Position numbers and translations under genes: made by a program
Notes under the pieces: generated by a model
What the model saw: the letters and a program-made list of their open reading frames with translations, nothing else
What the model was told of the DNA's origin: nothing
Database searches by the model: none
NCBI GenBank assembly: GCA_002319815.1
Contig: DCFR01000085.1
Span: 1 to 41,293 of the forward strand
DNA length: 41,293 nucleotides
Reading direction: 5' to 3'
DNA from: Megamonas sp. UBA1799
GTDB lineage: Bacteria; Bacillota; Negativicutes; Selenomonadales; Selenomonadaceae
Part shown: one piece after another, positions 23,761-32,016 of the stretch
How the letters are laid out: each line of letters opens with the position of its first letter
Numbering within the stretch: position 1 is the first letter of the stretch

Positions 23761-24933
23761 ATGAAGGTAATTATCAATGGCCGGGTGATCGTGCCGGATG
23801 CACGGGGCGAGTTTCAGTTGTTGGAACACCAGGCCCTGGTCTATGATAAAGAGATTGAACGCATTGTGCCGCAGGCTGAGCTTTCTTCGGAAGATATGGC
23901 TGGAATGGATGCAGTGGTGGATGCTGCGGGGGGATATGTTTCTCCGGGATTTATCAATGTGCATCTGCACGGCTGCTGCGGTTATGATGTTATGGATGAT
24001 GATCCGAAGGCCCTGCCGGAAATTTGCCGCTATCAGGCGGAAACCGGCGTAACGGCTCTGGCGCCGACAACGATGACTTATGATTTCCCCCACATTTATC
24101 GGGCGCTGGATCGCATCCGGGCAGCGATGCAGACGCCGCCAAACGGCGCAGCCATTTTGGGCGCACATATGGAGGGGCCGTTCATCAGCAGGGAACGTCG
24201 GGGCGCTCAGGCTGCTGCAAATATTGCCCAGGCCGATTTTTCCCGTATTGAAGCTTATCGTGATATGCTGCGGCTGGTGACGATCGCGCCCGAGGAACTC
24301 AGAGGCGATTATCGTTTTGTGGAAGAATGCCAGGAGAATGGGATTGTCGTTTCCATGGGGCATAGTTCTGCGGATTATAATACAGCGCGCCGGGCGATTC
24401 TGCAGTATGATATTACGCATGTAACGCATTTGTTTAATGGGATGGCGCCGTTTCACCATCGTACGCCGGGATTAGTCGGGGCGGCGCTGGATACGGCGGT
24501 GGATTGCGAGATCATTTGTGATAATATTCATTTGCATCCGATGACGCAGCGCATGGTTTGGCGCATGAAACAGGGACGGCATATTGTTCTGATTACGGAT
24601 TCCATGCGTGCCTGCGGGCTGGGTGATGGAGCGTCGGAACTGGGCGGACAGACGGTTCAGGTGAAGGGGCAGGTGGCGACGCTGGCTGATGGCACCATTG
24701 CCGGCAGTGTGCTGACGATGGATCGGGCAGTGGCAAATTTTGCTGCGAATACCGGCTCCGGTATTGCGGCGGCAGTTTCCTGCGCTGCGAAGACGCCGGC
24801 GCAGGGGTTGGGGATTTATGACCGGATCGGTTCGTTGGAACTGGGTAAGCAGGCGGATATCACAATTTTTGATGGTGCGGTGCGGATTCAGGCGACAATT
24901 CGGCAGGGAGAGCTTATTTATTCGCATACCTGA
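23761..24933 (+). CDS. nagA: N-acetylglucosamine-6-phosphate deacetylase
   Basis: Amidohydrolase-fold metalloenzyme removing acetate from GlcNAc-6-P to feed NagB; 390 aa. Metal and substrate blocks: NVHLHGCCGYDVMDD (His-x-His), AHMEGPFIS (Glu ligand), MGHSSADYN and THVTHLFNGMAPFHHR (His ligands), and catalytic Asp in VLITDSMRACG. ATG 23761 follows AGGAGG. It lies 122 bp after nagB, with a predicted promoter of its own and only a weak hairpin between. The EIIA gene follows after 47 bp. Confidence 0.96.
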   Translation: MKVIINGRVIVPDARGEFQLLEHQALVYDKEIERIVPQAELSSEDMAGMDAVVDAAGGYVSPGFINVHLHGCCGYDVMDDDPKALPEICRYQAETGVTALAPTTMTYDFPHIYRALDRIRAAMQTPPNGAAILGAHMEGPFISRERRGAQAAANIAQADFSRIEAYRDMLRLVTIAPEELRGDYRFVEECQENGIVVSMGHSSADYNTARRAILQYDITHVTHLFNGMAPFHHRTPGLVGAALDTAVDCEIICDNIHLHPMTQRMVWRMKQGRHIVLITDSMRACGLGDGASELGGQTVQVKGQVATLADGTIAGSVLTMDRAVANFAANTGSGIAAAVSCAAKTPAQGLGIYDRIGSLELGKQADITIFDGAVRIQATIRQGELIYSHT

Positions 24934-24980
24934 CTCGCTCTACTTTTATATGGTAAAAACAGAAAAGGCGGGAAAATAAG

Positions 24981-25451
24981 ATGTTTGGATGGGGAAAGAA
25001 GCAATTGGTGATCAATGCCCCTTTGGCGGGAACCATGCTTGATATTACAGCGGTTCCAGATGAGGCGTTTTCGGCAAAGATGCTGGGCGACGGTTTTGCC
25101 GTGGAGCCGGCAGCGGATGCAGTCGAGATCGTGGCGCCCTGTGACTGCCGGGTGCTGCTGATTCCGGATACGCTGCATGCGGTTGCTTTGTCGAGCCATG
25201 GGGTAGAGATGCTTATACATATCGGTTTGAATACGGCGGAGCTGCAGGGGCAGGGATTTGAAGCACTGGTGCGGGCCGGTGACAGCGTGCGCGGGGGTAC
25301 GCCGCTGATCCGCTTTGACCGGCAGGCCATTGAAAATAAGGGGAAATCACTGCTGACTGTTTTGGCGGTGACCAATATGGCGGATACGGTACAAAGTCTT
25401 GCTAAAGATTTATCGCAGACGGTGGGGACAATGACGCTGCATTTGAAATAA
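24981..25451 (+). CDS. Stand-alone PTS EIIA (glucose family)
   Basis: Cytoplasmic phosphotransfer protein of the Glc-family EIIA, 156 aa. The two active-site histidines are His66 (TLHAVAL) and His80 (MLIHIGLNT, the phosphorylated one). INAPLAGTM and the ending DLSQTVGTMTLHLK are typical. No EIIB/EIIC partner lies in this window, so it must serve a permease encoded elsewhere (GlcNAc or glucose type) and may also have a regulatory role like Crr. It directly follows nagA and is closed by a strong terminator. Confidence 0.93.
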   Translation: MFGWGKKQLVINAPLAGTMLDITAVPDEAFSAKMLGDGFAVEPAADAVEIVAPCDCRVLLIPDTLHAVALSSHGVEMLIHIGLNTAELQGQGFEALVRAGDSVRGGTPLIRFDRQAIENKGKSLLTVLAVTNMADTVQSLAKDLSQTVGTMTLHLK

Positions 25452-25465
25452 TCTGGTTTGGTAAT

Positions 25466-25500
25466 AAAAAAATGCTGGTCCATAAGGACCAGCATTTTTT
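25466..25500. terminator. Bidirectional terminator after EIIA
   Basis: Perfect stem AATGCTGGTCC with GGACCAGCATT around ATAA, flanked by six A and six T. It serves the EIIA gene and the convergent exported-protein gene ending at 25515. Confidence 0.93.
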
Positions 25501-25514
25501 ATATATGGGGCATC

Positions 25515-26093
25515 TCAGGCTTCTTCCCGGTAGCGGTAAGCGAACCGATCGGCACAAACAACATAATTTTTCAGCACAAAACGGAAATTTTTCTCATCCA
25601 TATCCTTAATCGCCAGGGAGAAAACAAAGCGGCCTTTTGTCCAGCGCGCGACATGTGTGCCGTCTTCTGTAATCGCGACATTTACCTGTGTATGTTTCAT
25701 ATCGCCAACGTCTTGCAGCGTCCAATTAACACCGTAATATCCGCTGATATCTTCCGTATTTACGGTTTTCAGCAGCGCCGTGCGGACAATAATCCGGCTT
25801 TCGTCTTCACGGCTGCGGAAATGCAGGTCGCTGACCGTGCCGCCGATGCTGTTGATGACAAGGGCGGGATGATAGGTGGCGTAGAGGCTGCCCGGCAGAT
25901 AGAGGACCGGAAATCCCAGTGCCAGTTCAAGATCCGGCACGTTGGTGTATTCTACGATCGGATTGGGCATTGAGGCGGTCGTGGTTTCGGTACTTGCCGC
26001 CGAACCATCTTCACTTTCGGCATAGCCAGAAATAGGTGCCAGTAAACTGGCGGCCAGGGCAGCAGCAAGCATCGTTTTTTTCATATTTTTCAT
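25515..26093 (-). CDS. Exported protein of unknown function, 192 aa
   Basis: Signal peptide KKTMLAAALAASLLAPISGYA (cleavage about residue 25), then a Ser/Thr-rich linker and a soluble domain. PIVEYTNVPDLELALGFPVLYLPG recalls DUF4367-like envelope proteins, but I cannot assign a family. Several beta-type stretches (RIIVRTALL, TQVNVAITEDG, RFVFSLAIK) suggest a compact beta-rich fold outside the membrane. ATG 26093 has GGAGG 7 nt upstream; the frame extends to 26237 without support. A TATAAT at 26127-26132 (minus) with a poor -35 may be its promoter. Confidence 0.75.
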   Translation of the reverse strand: MKNMKKTMLAAALAASLLAPISGYAESEDGSAASTETTTASMPNPIVEYTNVPDLELALGFPVLYLPGSLYATYHPALVINSIGGTVSDLHFRSREDESRIIVRTALLKTVNTEDISGYYGVNWTLQDVGDMKHTQVNVAITEDGTHVARWTKGRFVFSLAIKDMDEKNFRFVLKNYVVCADRFAYRYREEA

Positions 26094-26156
26094 GGTGATT
26101 CCTCCATTTGCAATATTAACTGCTTCATTATACCATATTCCGGGCGGGATTGCCGC

Positions 26157-26191
26157 AGAAAAAAATTCGCCGGCAAAACAGCTGGCGAATT
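26157..26191 (-). terminator. Terminator of the GNAT gene
   Basis: Near-perfect 11-bp stem (AATTCGCCAGC-type arms, 26164-26174 and 26181-26191). On the minus strand it is followed by seven T. It lies just past the GNAT stop and upstream of the next minus-strand promoter. Confidence 0.8.
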
Positions 26192-26233
26192 CAGCAGTGC
26201 TGCGACAGGTGAGGGTTCGTTTGAAAGCCGCCG

Positions 26234-26536
26234 TCATTTATGATCGGATGCGAGTGAAGAAGGATTTTCCAATACATCCTGAGCTTCAGGATGCTGCCGA
26301 AACCATTGCAGCGCGTAGCTGCAGGTAAGGCGGGCACAGCGATGACTGCTGCGCAGTTCGTCGACCGCAGCGGCGGTCAGCTGGGCAGCAATGCCCTGAC
26401 CGGACAGGGAAGGGTCAACAAAGGTATGCGTAATTTCAACGGTCGTATCATCGATCGCCGGAAATAAAATTTCGGCCAGAGTGTTTCCGGCAGCATTGCA
26501 ATGACTGATGCGATTTTTTTCCCGTGTGAAGTCCAT
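26234..26536 (-). CDS. Small GNAT N-acetyltransferase (YjdJ/NATD1-like)
   Basis: 100-residue protein of the short GCN5-related acetyltransferase subgroup (PF14542 type). The acetyl-CoA pyrophosphate loop is in FVDPSLSGQGIAAQLTAAAVDELR, and the end matches the family pattern CSYALQWFRQHPE. ATG 26536 has GGAGG 8 nt upstream. A single-domain protein expressed from its own promoter (26559-26588) and closed by a terminator. Substrate unknown. Confidence 0.87.
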   Translation of the reverse strand: MDFTREKNRISHCNAAGNTLAEILFPAIDDTTVEITHTFVDPSLSGQGIAAQLTAAAVDELRSSHRCARLTCSYALQWFRQHPEAQDVLENPSSLASDHK

Positions 26537-26558
26537 AAGAATCGCCTCCTTGCTTTCT

Positions 26559-26588
26559 ATTATAATATTGTTTCTTTCTTTTTATCAA
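26559..26588 (-). promoter_or_regulatory. Predicted GNAT promoter
   Basis: Minus strand TTGATA (26583-26588), 18 bp, perfect TATAAT (26559-26564), 22 bp before the GNAT start. Confidence 0.55.
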
Positions 26589-26716
26589 TCGGAATTTTTG
26601 GTTGGAAACAGGAAAATTTCTTTGCCGGTTCAGGAAAAGTGTGGCTGGAATCCGGAGGATACATTGTCGGATGGTCCAGAAGTAAATGTGCCTAACTGGT
26701 AGGAACGGATTTTTCT

Positions 26717-26750
26717 TATGTTAACCATATATAAATGCTTGGTTGACAAT
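26717..26750. promoter_or_regulatory. BirA operator upstream of bioY
   Basis: TATGTTAACC (26717-26726), 14-bp spacer, GGTTGACAAT (26741-26750). This fits the published BirA pattern TTGTAAACC-N14/15-GGTTTACAA with few mismatches and correct spacing. The right half overlaps the -35 box of the bioY promoter, so biotin-loaded BirA would block transcription when biotin is plentiful. Confidence 0.85.
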
Positions 26751-26771
26751 CTAAATATTCTGCCGTATGAT
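26743..26771 (+). promoter_or_regulatory. bioY-bioD-bioA promoter
   Basis: TTGACA (26743-26748), 17 bp, TATGAT (26766-26771, 5/6), 25 bp before the bioY start. The -35 is part of the BirA operator. Confidence 0.8.
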
Positions 26772-26795
26772 GAGAAGGTATTAGGGGGCGGCAAG

Positions 26796-27398
26796 ATGGG
26801 TAATTTGAAGCTGCGGGATATGATCCTGTGCGCGTTGTTTATGGCTCTGACTGCGGTGGGAGCATTTATTAAGATACCGCTGGGCGGGCAGATTTTTACG
26901 CTGCAATTTTTGTTTACGCTGCTGGCGGGGCTGCTTTTGGGCGGTCGTTTAGGCGCGACTGCGGTCGGCGTATACACACTGCTGGGACTGGCCGGTATTC
27001 CGGTTTTTGCCGGCGGCGGTGGTCCGGCGTATGTATTGCAGCCAACATTTGGTTATTTGATCGGTTTTACGCTGCAGGCCTGGGTTACAGGGAAAATGGC
27101 GCGCAATGGCATGCTGGTTACGGTACGCAATCTGTTTCTGGTGAATCTGGTCGGCATGGCGATTGTTTATGCGTTTGGACTCACCTATTTTTATGTGATT
27201 TCCAATTATATTATTGATGCACCCATTGCTTTTTGGCCGCTGGTTTTGTACGGCGGGATTTTGTCGGCGCCAGGAGATTTACTGCTTTGCACGTTGGCGG
27301 CTCTTTTGGCAGTTCGCTGCCGGCGGGCCGGGATTTGGCTCAATATTGCCGGAAGTGCCGATGAGAATAAAATAAATTATTGGACAAAGGAAGCGTAG
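26796..27398 (+). CDS. bioY: Biotin transporter BioY (ECF substrate-binding subunit)
   Basis: Six-helix membrane S-component that binds biotin; 200 aa. Signature segments: ALTAVGAFIKIPLGG then FTLQFLFTLLAGLLLGG, and LGLAGIPVFAGGGGPAYVLQPTFGYLIGF is split across the conserved mid-region. No EcfA/EcfT genes are adjacent, so it either shares a general ECF module or works alone. ATG 26796 follows AGGGGG by 7 nt; the frame opens upstream through the operator, which I reject. First gene of bioY-bioD-bioA; control by BirA is visible upstream. Confidence 0.95.
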   Translation: MGNLKLRDMILCALFMALTAVGAFIKIPLGGQIFTLQFLFTLLAGLLLGGRLGATAVGVYTLLGLAGIPVFAGGGGPAYVLQPTFGYLIGFTLQAWVTGKMARNGMLVTVRNLFLVNLVGMAIVYAFGLTYFYVISNYIIDAPIAFWPLVLYGGILSAPGDLLLCTLAALLAVRCRRAGIWLNIAGSADENKINYWTKEA

Positions 27399-27402
27399 GA
27401 CA

Positions 27403-28089
27403 GTGGGAAAAGGTATTTTTGTAACGGGAACCGGTACGGATATTGGCAAGACCTATGTGACGGCATTGCTGGTGAAGAAACTTCGGGATGCCGGCAACAA
27501 TGCGGGTTATTATAAGGCAGCCATCAGTGGAGCGGAACAGGGACCGGCAGGTGAACTTTTGCCGGGCGATGCGCTCTATGTAAATGAGACAGCGGGCATC
27601 GGCGAGACCGTAGAAAATCTTGTTTCGTATGTATATCGGGAAGCGGTTTCACCGCATCTGGCCGCGGAGATCAATCGGCAGCCGATTGACTTTGGACGGG
27701 TGGAGGAAGCTTTTAAACGGGCGTTGGCCAAGTATGCGTTTTTGACGATGGAAGGCAGCGGCGGCATTATCTGTCCGCTGCGCTGGGATAAAACACAGCA
27801 TGTGATTATTGATGATCTCATCAAACGTTTGGGACTGGGAACCTTGGTGATTGCCGATGCAGGACTGGGAACGATTAATTCGGCAGTGCTGACGATTGAG
27901 CATCTCCGGCATCGGGAGATTCCGGTCAAGGGGGTCATTTTGAATAACTTCCATCCCGGCGACCGCATGGAAGAAGATAACCGGAAAATGATTGAAGCCA
28001 TTACCGGCATACCGGTGATTGCAACGGTGAAAAAAGGCGATACGGAGTTGACGATGGATGCGGCGGAGCTGGCGGCTCTGTATGAATAA
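27403..28089 (+). CDS. bioD: Dethiobiotin synthetase
   Basis: ATP-dependent ureido-ring closure of diaminopelargonic acid in biotin synthesis; 228 aa. The P-loop is GTGTDIGKTYV, and the second Lys and Ser in KAAISGAE take the place of the usual KPVxTG substrate loop. MEGSGGIICPL is the conserved Mg/ATP-contact segment, and VILNNFHPGD supplies base recognition. It starts with GTG at 27403, 4 bp after bioY, with AGGA upstream. Coupled between bioY and bioA. Confidence 0.95.
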   Translation: MGKGIFVTGTGTDIGKTYVTALLVKKLRDAGNNAGYYKAAISGAEQGPAGELLPGDALYVNETAGIGETVENLVSYVYREAVSPHLAAEINRQPIDFGRVEEAFKRALAKYAFLTMEGSGGIICPLRWDKTQHVIIDDLIKRLGLGTLVIADAGLGTINSAVLTIEHLRHREIPVKGVILNNFHPGDRMEEDNRKMIEAITGIPVIATVKKGDTELTMDAAELAALYE

Positions 28090-28119
28090 TTTGCTATGAT
28101 AAACGGAGGAGCGACGGAA

Positions 28120-29472
28120 ATGGATGAGCATTTTGAGGAACGGGATTTGAAATATATCTGGCATCCGGCAGCGCAGATGAAGGACTACGAGGAATTGCCG
28201 CCCATGGTGATTGATCATGGTAAAGGCGTCTGGCTTTATGATGTGCATGGAAAAAAATATCTGGATATTGTAAGTTCCTGGTGGTGCAATTTGCTGGGGC
28301 ATTGCAATCCGGTCATTAATCAGGCGGTCAAGGATCAGATTGACAAGCTGGAGCATGTTATTTTTGCGAACTTTTCCCATGAGCCGGCAATACGGCTGGC
28401 GGAAGAGCTGGCTAAAATTGTTCCCCGCGGTCTGACCAAGTTTCATTTTAACGACAACGGTTCGGCGGCAGTCGAATGTGCGCTGAAAGTAGCGTTTCAA
28501 TATCAGTTGCAGACCGGCCATTCGGAGCGGAAACGGTTTATGTGCCTGACCGAAGGCTATCACGGGGAGACCATCGGCGCGCTTTCCGTCGGCAGTCTCG
28601 ATCTTTATGCAAAGCTTTATCAGCCGATGATGATGGATAATGTTCATGTGGAAGCGCCGGATTGTTATCGCTGCCCGTTCGGCAAGGATCGGGAGCATTG
28701 TCAGTGTGAATGCTTCCAGTATGCGGAGGAAGCCTTTGCCAAACATGGAAAGGAAACGGCGGCCATGATCGTCGAGCCGCTTTTGCAGGGAAGCGCCGGC
28801 ATGCGCGTTTATCCGCCGCTTTATTTGCAGAAGCTGCGCAAACTTTGCGATGCCAGCGGCGTTCTGCTGATCTGTGATGAAATCGCTACGGGATTTGGCC
28901 GTACCGGACGCATGTTTGCCTGCGATCACGCCGGGATTTCTCCGGACATCATGTGCATTTCCAAAGGACTTACGGGTGGGTACTTGCCGATGTCGATCAT
29001 GGTGACGACGCAAAAGATTTACGACGCTTTTTATGCGGATTATAGTGAAGGAAAAGCATTTATGCACAGTCATACGTATGCGGGCAATCCATTGGCCTGC
29101 GCGGCGGCACTGGCCGTGCAGCATGTGTTCCGTACGCAGCCGGTTTTTGAGAATGCGGCGGTCAATGCCAAATGGCTGACCGGGAGACTGAACGATACCT
29201 TTGGCCGGCATCCGAATGTCGGGGAAATTCGTCATATCGGGCTTATTCATGCGATCGAACTAGTGGCCGATAAGGAGAAAAAGACGCCGTTTGAGGCAAA
29301 GAAGCGTTTGGGCTATGAGGTGTATAAAAAAGCGCTGGAGCACGGCTTGCTGCTGCGTCCGATCGGCGATGTGCTGTATTTCAATCCGCCGCTGAACATT
29401 ACGCAGCTGGAACTGGATACGGCAATCCGGCTGGCAAAAGAATCCATTGAGGATGTATTGCCGGTTAAATAA
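28120..29472 (+). CDS. bioA: Adenosylmethionine-8-amino-7-oxononanoate aminotransferase
   Basis: PLP aminotransferase making diaminopelargonic acid; 450 aa. N-terminal YIWHPAAQMKDYE and SSWWCNLLGHCNP are BioA hallmarks; Asp253 (LLICDEIATGFGRTG) and PLP Lys282 (CISKGLTGG) are present. It carries the cysteine-rich insert CYRCPFGKDREHCQCEC at about 182-198, seen in Bacillus/clostridial-type BioA (the subgroup known to use lysine as amino donor in B. subtilis BioK; here inferred). ATG 28120 has GGAGGAG 8 nt upstream; ATG 28096 has none. bioB and bioF are not in the window. Confidence 0.96.
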   Translation: MDEHFEERDLKYIWHPAAQMKDYEELPPMVIDHGKGVWLYDVHGKKYLDIVSSWWCNLLGHCNPVINQAVKDQIDKLEHVIFANFSHEPAIRLAEELAKIVPRGLTKFHFNDNGSAAVECALKVAFQYQLQTGHSERKRFMCLTEGYHGETIGALSVGSLDLYAKLYQPMMMDNVHVEAPDCYRCPFGKDREHCQCECFQYAEEAFAKHGKETAAMIVEPLLQGSAGMRVYPPLYLQKLRKLCDASGVLLICDEIATGFGRTGRMFACDHAGISPDIMCISKGLTGGYLPMSIMVTTQKIYDAFYADYSEGKAFMHSHTYAGNPLACAAALAVQHVFRTQPVFENAAVNAKWLTGRLNDTFGRHPNVGEIRHIGLIHAIELVADKEKKTPFEAKKRLGYEVYKKALEHGLLLRPIGDVLYFNPPLNITQLELDTAIRLAKESIEDVLPVK

Positions 29473-29481
29473 AGAGTGCAT

Positions 29482-29514
29482 AAAAAATCTGCGTCTTCTG
29501 GCGCAGATTTTTTT
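29482..29514 (+). terminator. Terminator of the biotin operon
   Basis: 12-bp stem AAAAAATCTGCG (29482-29493) and CGCAGATTTTTT with an 8-nt loop and seven T, 10 bp after bioA. Confidence 0.93.
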
Positions 29515-29633
29515 ATGGCGGAATTTGCGGAAAAGTTCGTACAATAGATGAAAATGCGGTGGCTTTATGGTAAAATAAAAGGCAAGGCTTTTGAATCAAA
29601 AGAACTATATTAACGATAAGAGGCGGTAATCGT

Positions 29634-31340
29634 ATGGAAAAAGACTCCGTGATGCTCATCGTCGATGATGTTGAAATGAATCGGGCTATTCTTACCCAGT
29701 TTTTTAAGAATGATTATGTAATTGTCGAAGCTGCCAACGGGCAGGAAGCGTTGACCGTCATTAGTCAGCAGACCGTCGACCTGATTCTGCTGGATCTGGT
29801 AATGCCGGTCATGGATGGGTTTGAACTGCTGAAAGTTTTGAAAAAGACGGAGAAATTTGCGGAGATTCCAGTGATTGTAATGACGGCGCGCAATGAGGGT
29901 GAGAGCGAAGTTCGCGCCGTTGAGCTGGGCGCGGCGGATTTTATCACGAAGCCCTACAATCCGGCGATTGTTCGCATGCGGGTCAGGAATGTCATGGCCC
30001 GCATGGAGAATGAATGGCGTAAGATTGAAGCGGCGGCGCAGCGGCGGCAGATCACTGAGATGCGGCATTTTATCGAACGGGATACGCTGACCGGCATATA
30101 CAACCGCGAAACTTTTTATACGAAAGCTGCTACGCTGGTACAGAATAATGCGGATGTTCCTTATCATATCATTTATCTGGATATCAGCTGTTTTAAGATT
30201 ATCAATGATCTTTTTCATATTGAGACCGGCAACCTGGTGCTGCGGACGGCGGCGGCGTATTTTCAGACGCTGGTCGAAGGGAACGGCCTTTGCGGTCGCA
30301 TGGAGTCGGATCATTTTGCGCTTTGTTTGCCGATGGAGCGCGTGAACATGGATATGATTATGCAGGGGCTGGATAATGCCGTGCAGTCACTGTCAATCTG
30401 CCATAATATTCTGTTTTACGCCGGCGTCTATCCGGTGGACAATGTATTTCAGCCGATTGATCAGATGTGCGATCGGGCGCATACGGCCCTGAATACGATC
30501 AAGGGAAAATATACGACGCGGTTTGTTTATTATGATGAAAGTATGCGCGAGATGATTCTGGATGAACAGATGATTCTGCGGGAGATGGAATATGCTCTGG
30601 AGGAAAAGCAGTTTTGCCTCTATATGCAGCCGATTTATAGCATTTCCCAGCATAAGGCAATCTGTGCCGAGGCGCTGGTGCGCTGGATTCATCCCCTGAA
30701 AGGGCTGATTGCGCCCGGGCGTTTTATTCCGGTCTTTGAACGCAATGGTTTTATCGTACGGCTGGACAGGTTTGTCTGGGAGTCGGCTTGTCAGGTGCTG
30801 CGGGCGCAAAAAGACACCGGGGCGGCGGTTGTGCCGATTTCGGTCAATGTGTCCCGGCTGAACTTTTACAACTTTGATTTTTTGGATACGATCATGGGGC
30901 TGCTGGCTCAGTATGATCTGGAACCCTGGATGCTCAAGCTGGAAATCACCGAGAGCGCGTATACGGATAATCCGCATCAGTTGCTGGCGGTGATGCGGCA
31001 GTTCCAGGAGCATGGGATCAAAATTTTTATGGACGATTTCGGCAGTGGATATTCTTCGCTCAATATGCTGAAGACGGTGCCGGTTGATATTTTGAAGGTG
31101 GATATGAGTTTTGTGCAGAATGTGGAAAATTCGGATCGAGCCGGGTCGATTATGAAAAACATTGTGCAGATGGCGCATGATATTGATACCGGCATCGTGA
31201 TTGAAGGGGTGGAAACAAAACCGCAGGTGGATTTTTTGCAGAACATCGGCTGCGATAATATCCAGGGGTATTATTTTTCCAAGCCGCTGCCGGTGAAGCA
31301 GTTTCACGCGCTATTGGCCAGGGAACAGGGTGTAAAATGA
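29634..31340 (+). CDS. Response regulator with degenerate GGDEF and intact EAL (c-di-GMP phosphodiesterase)
   Basis: 568-aa three-domain protein. Receiver (1-120): acidic pair Asp11/Asp12, phosphoacceptor Asp54 (LILLDLVMP), and Lys in FITKPYN. GGDEF (about 150-300): DTLTGIYNRE is kept, but the catalytic loop reads ESDHF and lies after GRM, so cyclase activity is unlikely. EAL (about 310-560): EALVRW, then ITESAY, then DDFGSGYSSL, KVDMSFV and EGVET, a full catalytic set, so phosphodiesterase activity is expected. ATG 29634 is preceded by AGAGGCGG. No histidine kinase is adjacent. The stop codon overlaps the start of the HAD gene (ATGA), so the two are translationally coupled. Confidence 0.93.
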   Translation: MEKDSVMLIVDDVEMNRAILTQFFKNDYVIVEAANGQEALTVISQQTVDLILLDLVMPVMDGFELLKVLKKTEKFAEIPVIVMTARNEGESEVRAVELGAADFITKPYNPAIVRMRVRNVMARMENEWRKIEAAAQRRQITEMRHFIERDTLTGIYNRETFYTKAATLVQNNADVPYHIIYLDISCFKIINDLFHIETGNLVLRTAAAYFQTLVEGNGLCGRMESDHFALCLPMERVNMDMIMQGLDNAVQSLSICHNILFYAGVYPVDNVFQPIDQMCDRAHTALNTIKGKYTTRFVYYDESMREMILDEQMILREMEYALEEKQFCLYMQPIYSISQHKAICAEALVRWIHPLKGLIAPGRFIPVFERNGFIVRLDRFVWESACQVLRAQKDTGAAVVPISVNVSRLNFYNFDFLDTIMGLLAQYDLEPWMLKLEITESAYTDNPHQLLAVMRQFQEHGIKIFMDDFGSGYSSLNMLKTVPVDILKVDMSFVQNVENSDRAGSIMKNIVQMAHDIDTGIVIEGVETKPQVDFLQNIGCDNIQGYYFSKPLPVKQFHALLAREQGVK

Positions 31341-31981
31341 AAGCGTTTATTTTTGATATGGATGGTGTCATTGTCGATAGCGAGCCTATTCATTCGCAGA
31401 CGAAGCTGGCGACTTTCCAGCATTACGGGCTGCGTTTTGATGCGTCGGAATTGGTCCATTATATGGGGCGCACGAGTCGGGCTTTGTTTGGCGACGCCGT
31501 GCGGCGCGCGAAGCGTACGGATCTGGACGTTGGGACGATGATTGCGTATAAACATGCGCTGTATCTCGATCTTTTGCGCCATGACGAAGCGGTGCAGCCG
31601 GTGGCTGGGACGCGGGAACTTTTTCGGGCGTTGGCGGCGGCGCACATTCCGGCAGCGCTGGCTTCGTCAGCCGGACGGGTGGTCATTGACGCCGTGCTGG
31701 AAAAATTCGGGTTGGCCGGGTATTTCCAATCGGTGCTGAGCGGCGCCGACTTGCCGGCAGGCAAGCCGGACCCTGCAGTTTATTTGTTGTCGGCAGAAAA
31801 GCTGCGCGTGCGTCCGGCGGATTGTGTTGTGTTGGAAGATGCTGCGTCTGGCGTGGCCGCGGCCAAAGCAGCGGGGATGTTTTGCATCGCTTATCGGAAT
31901 CCGCATTCCGGGGCGCAGGATTTGTCGCGGGCGGATATGGTGGTAGACAATATCGGGAAGATTGACATCACGCGGCTTTGA
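31337..31981 (+). CDS. HAD-family hydrolase (beta-phosphoglucomutase-like phosphatase)
   Basis: 214-aa HAD superfamily phosphatase or phosphomutase with a helical cap. Motif I FDMDGVIVDSEP (nucleophile Asp7, acid/base Asp9), motif II ASSAGR, motif III KPDPAVY, motif IV LEDAASGVAAAKAAG. It starts within the stop of the c-di-GMP gene (4-bp overlap) and is followed by galM 35 bp later. Sugar phosphates are the likely substrates by family and by the galM neighbour; exact substrate unknown. Confidence 0.9.
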   Translation: MKAFIFDMDGVIVDSEPIHSQTKLATFQHYGLRFDASELVHYMGRTSRALFGDAVRRAKRTDLDVGTMIAYKHALYLDLLRHDEAVQPVAGTRELFRALAAAHIPAALASSAGRVVIDAVLEKFGLAGYFQSVLSGADLPAGKPDPAVYLLSAEKLRVRPADCVVLEDAASGVAAAKAAGMFCIAYRNPHSGAQDLSRADMVVDNIGKIDITRL

Positions 31982-32016
31982 TGCCGCAATGCGGATCAGT
32001 GGAAGGAGGATGCGGT

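Noticed and set aside
27649..29250. Long open frame on the minus strand across bioD and bioA (533 codons)
   Set aside because: Antisense shadow of two well-conserved genes; composition (Arg/His/Gln-rich) is typical of a reverse-frame artefact, with no ribosome site.
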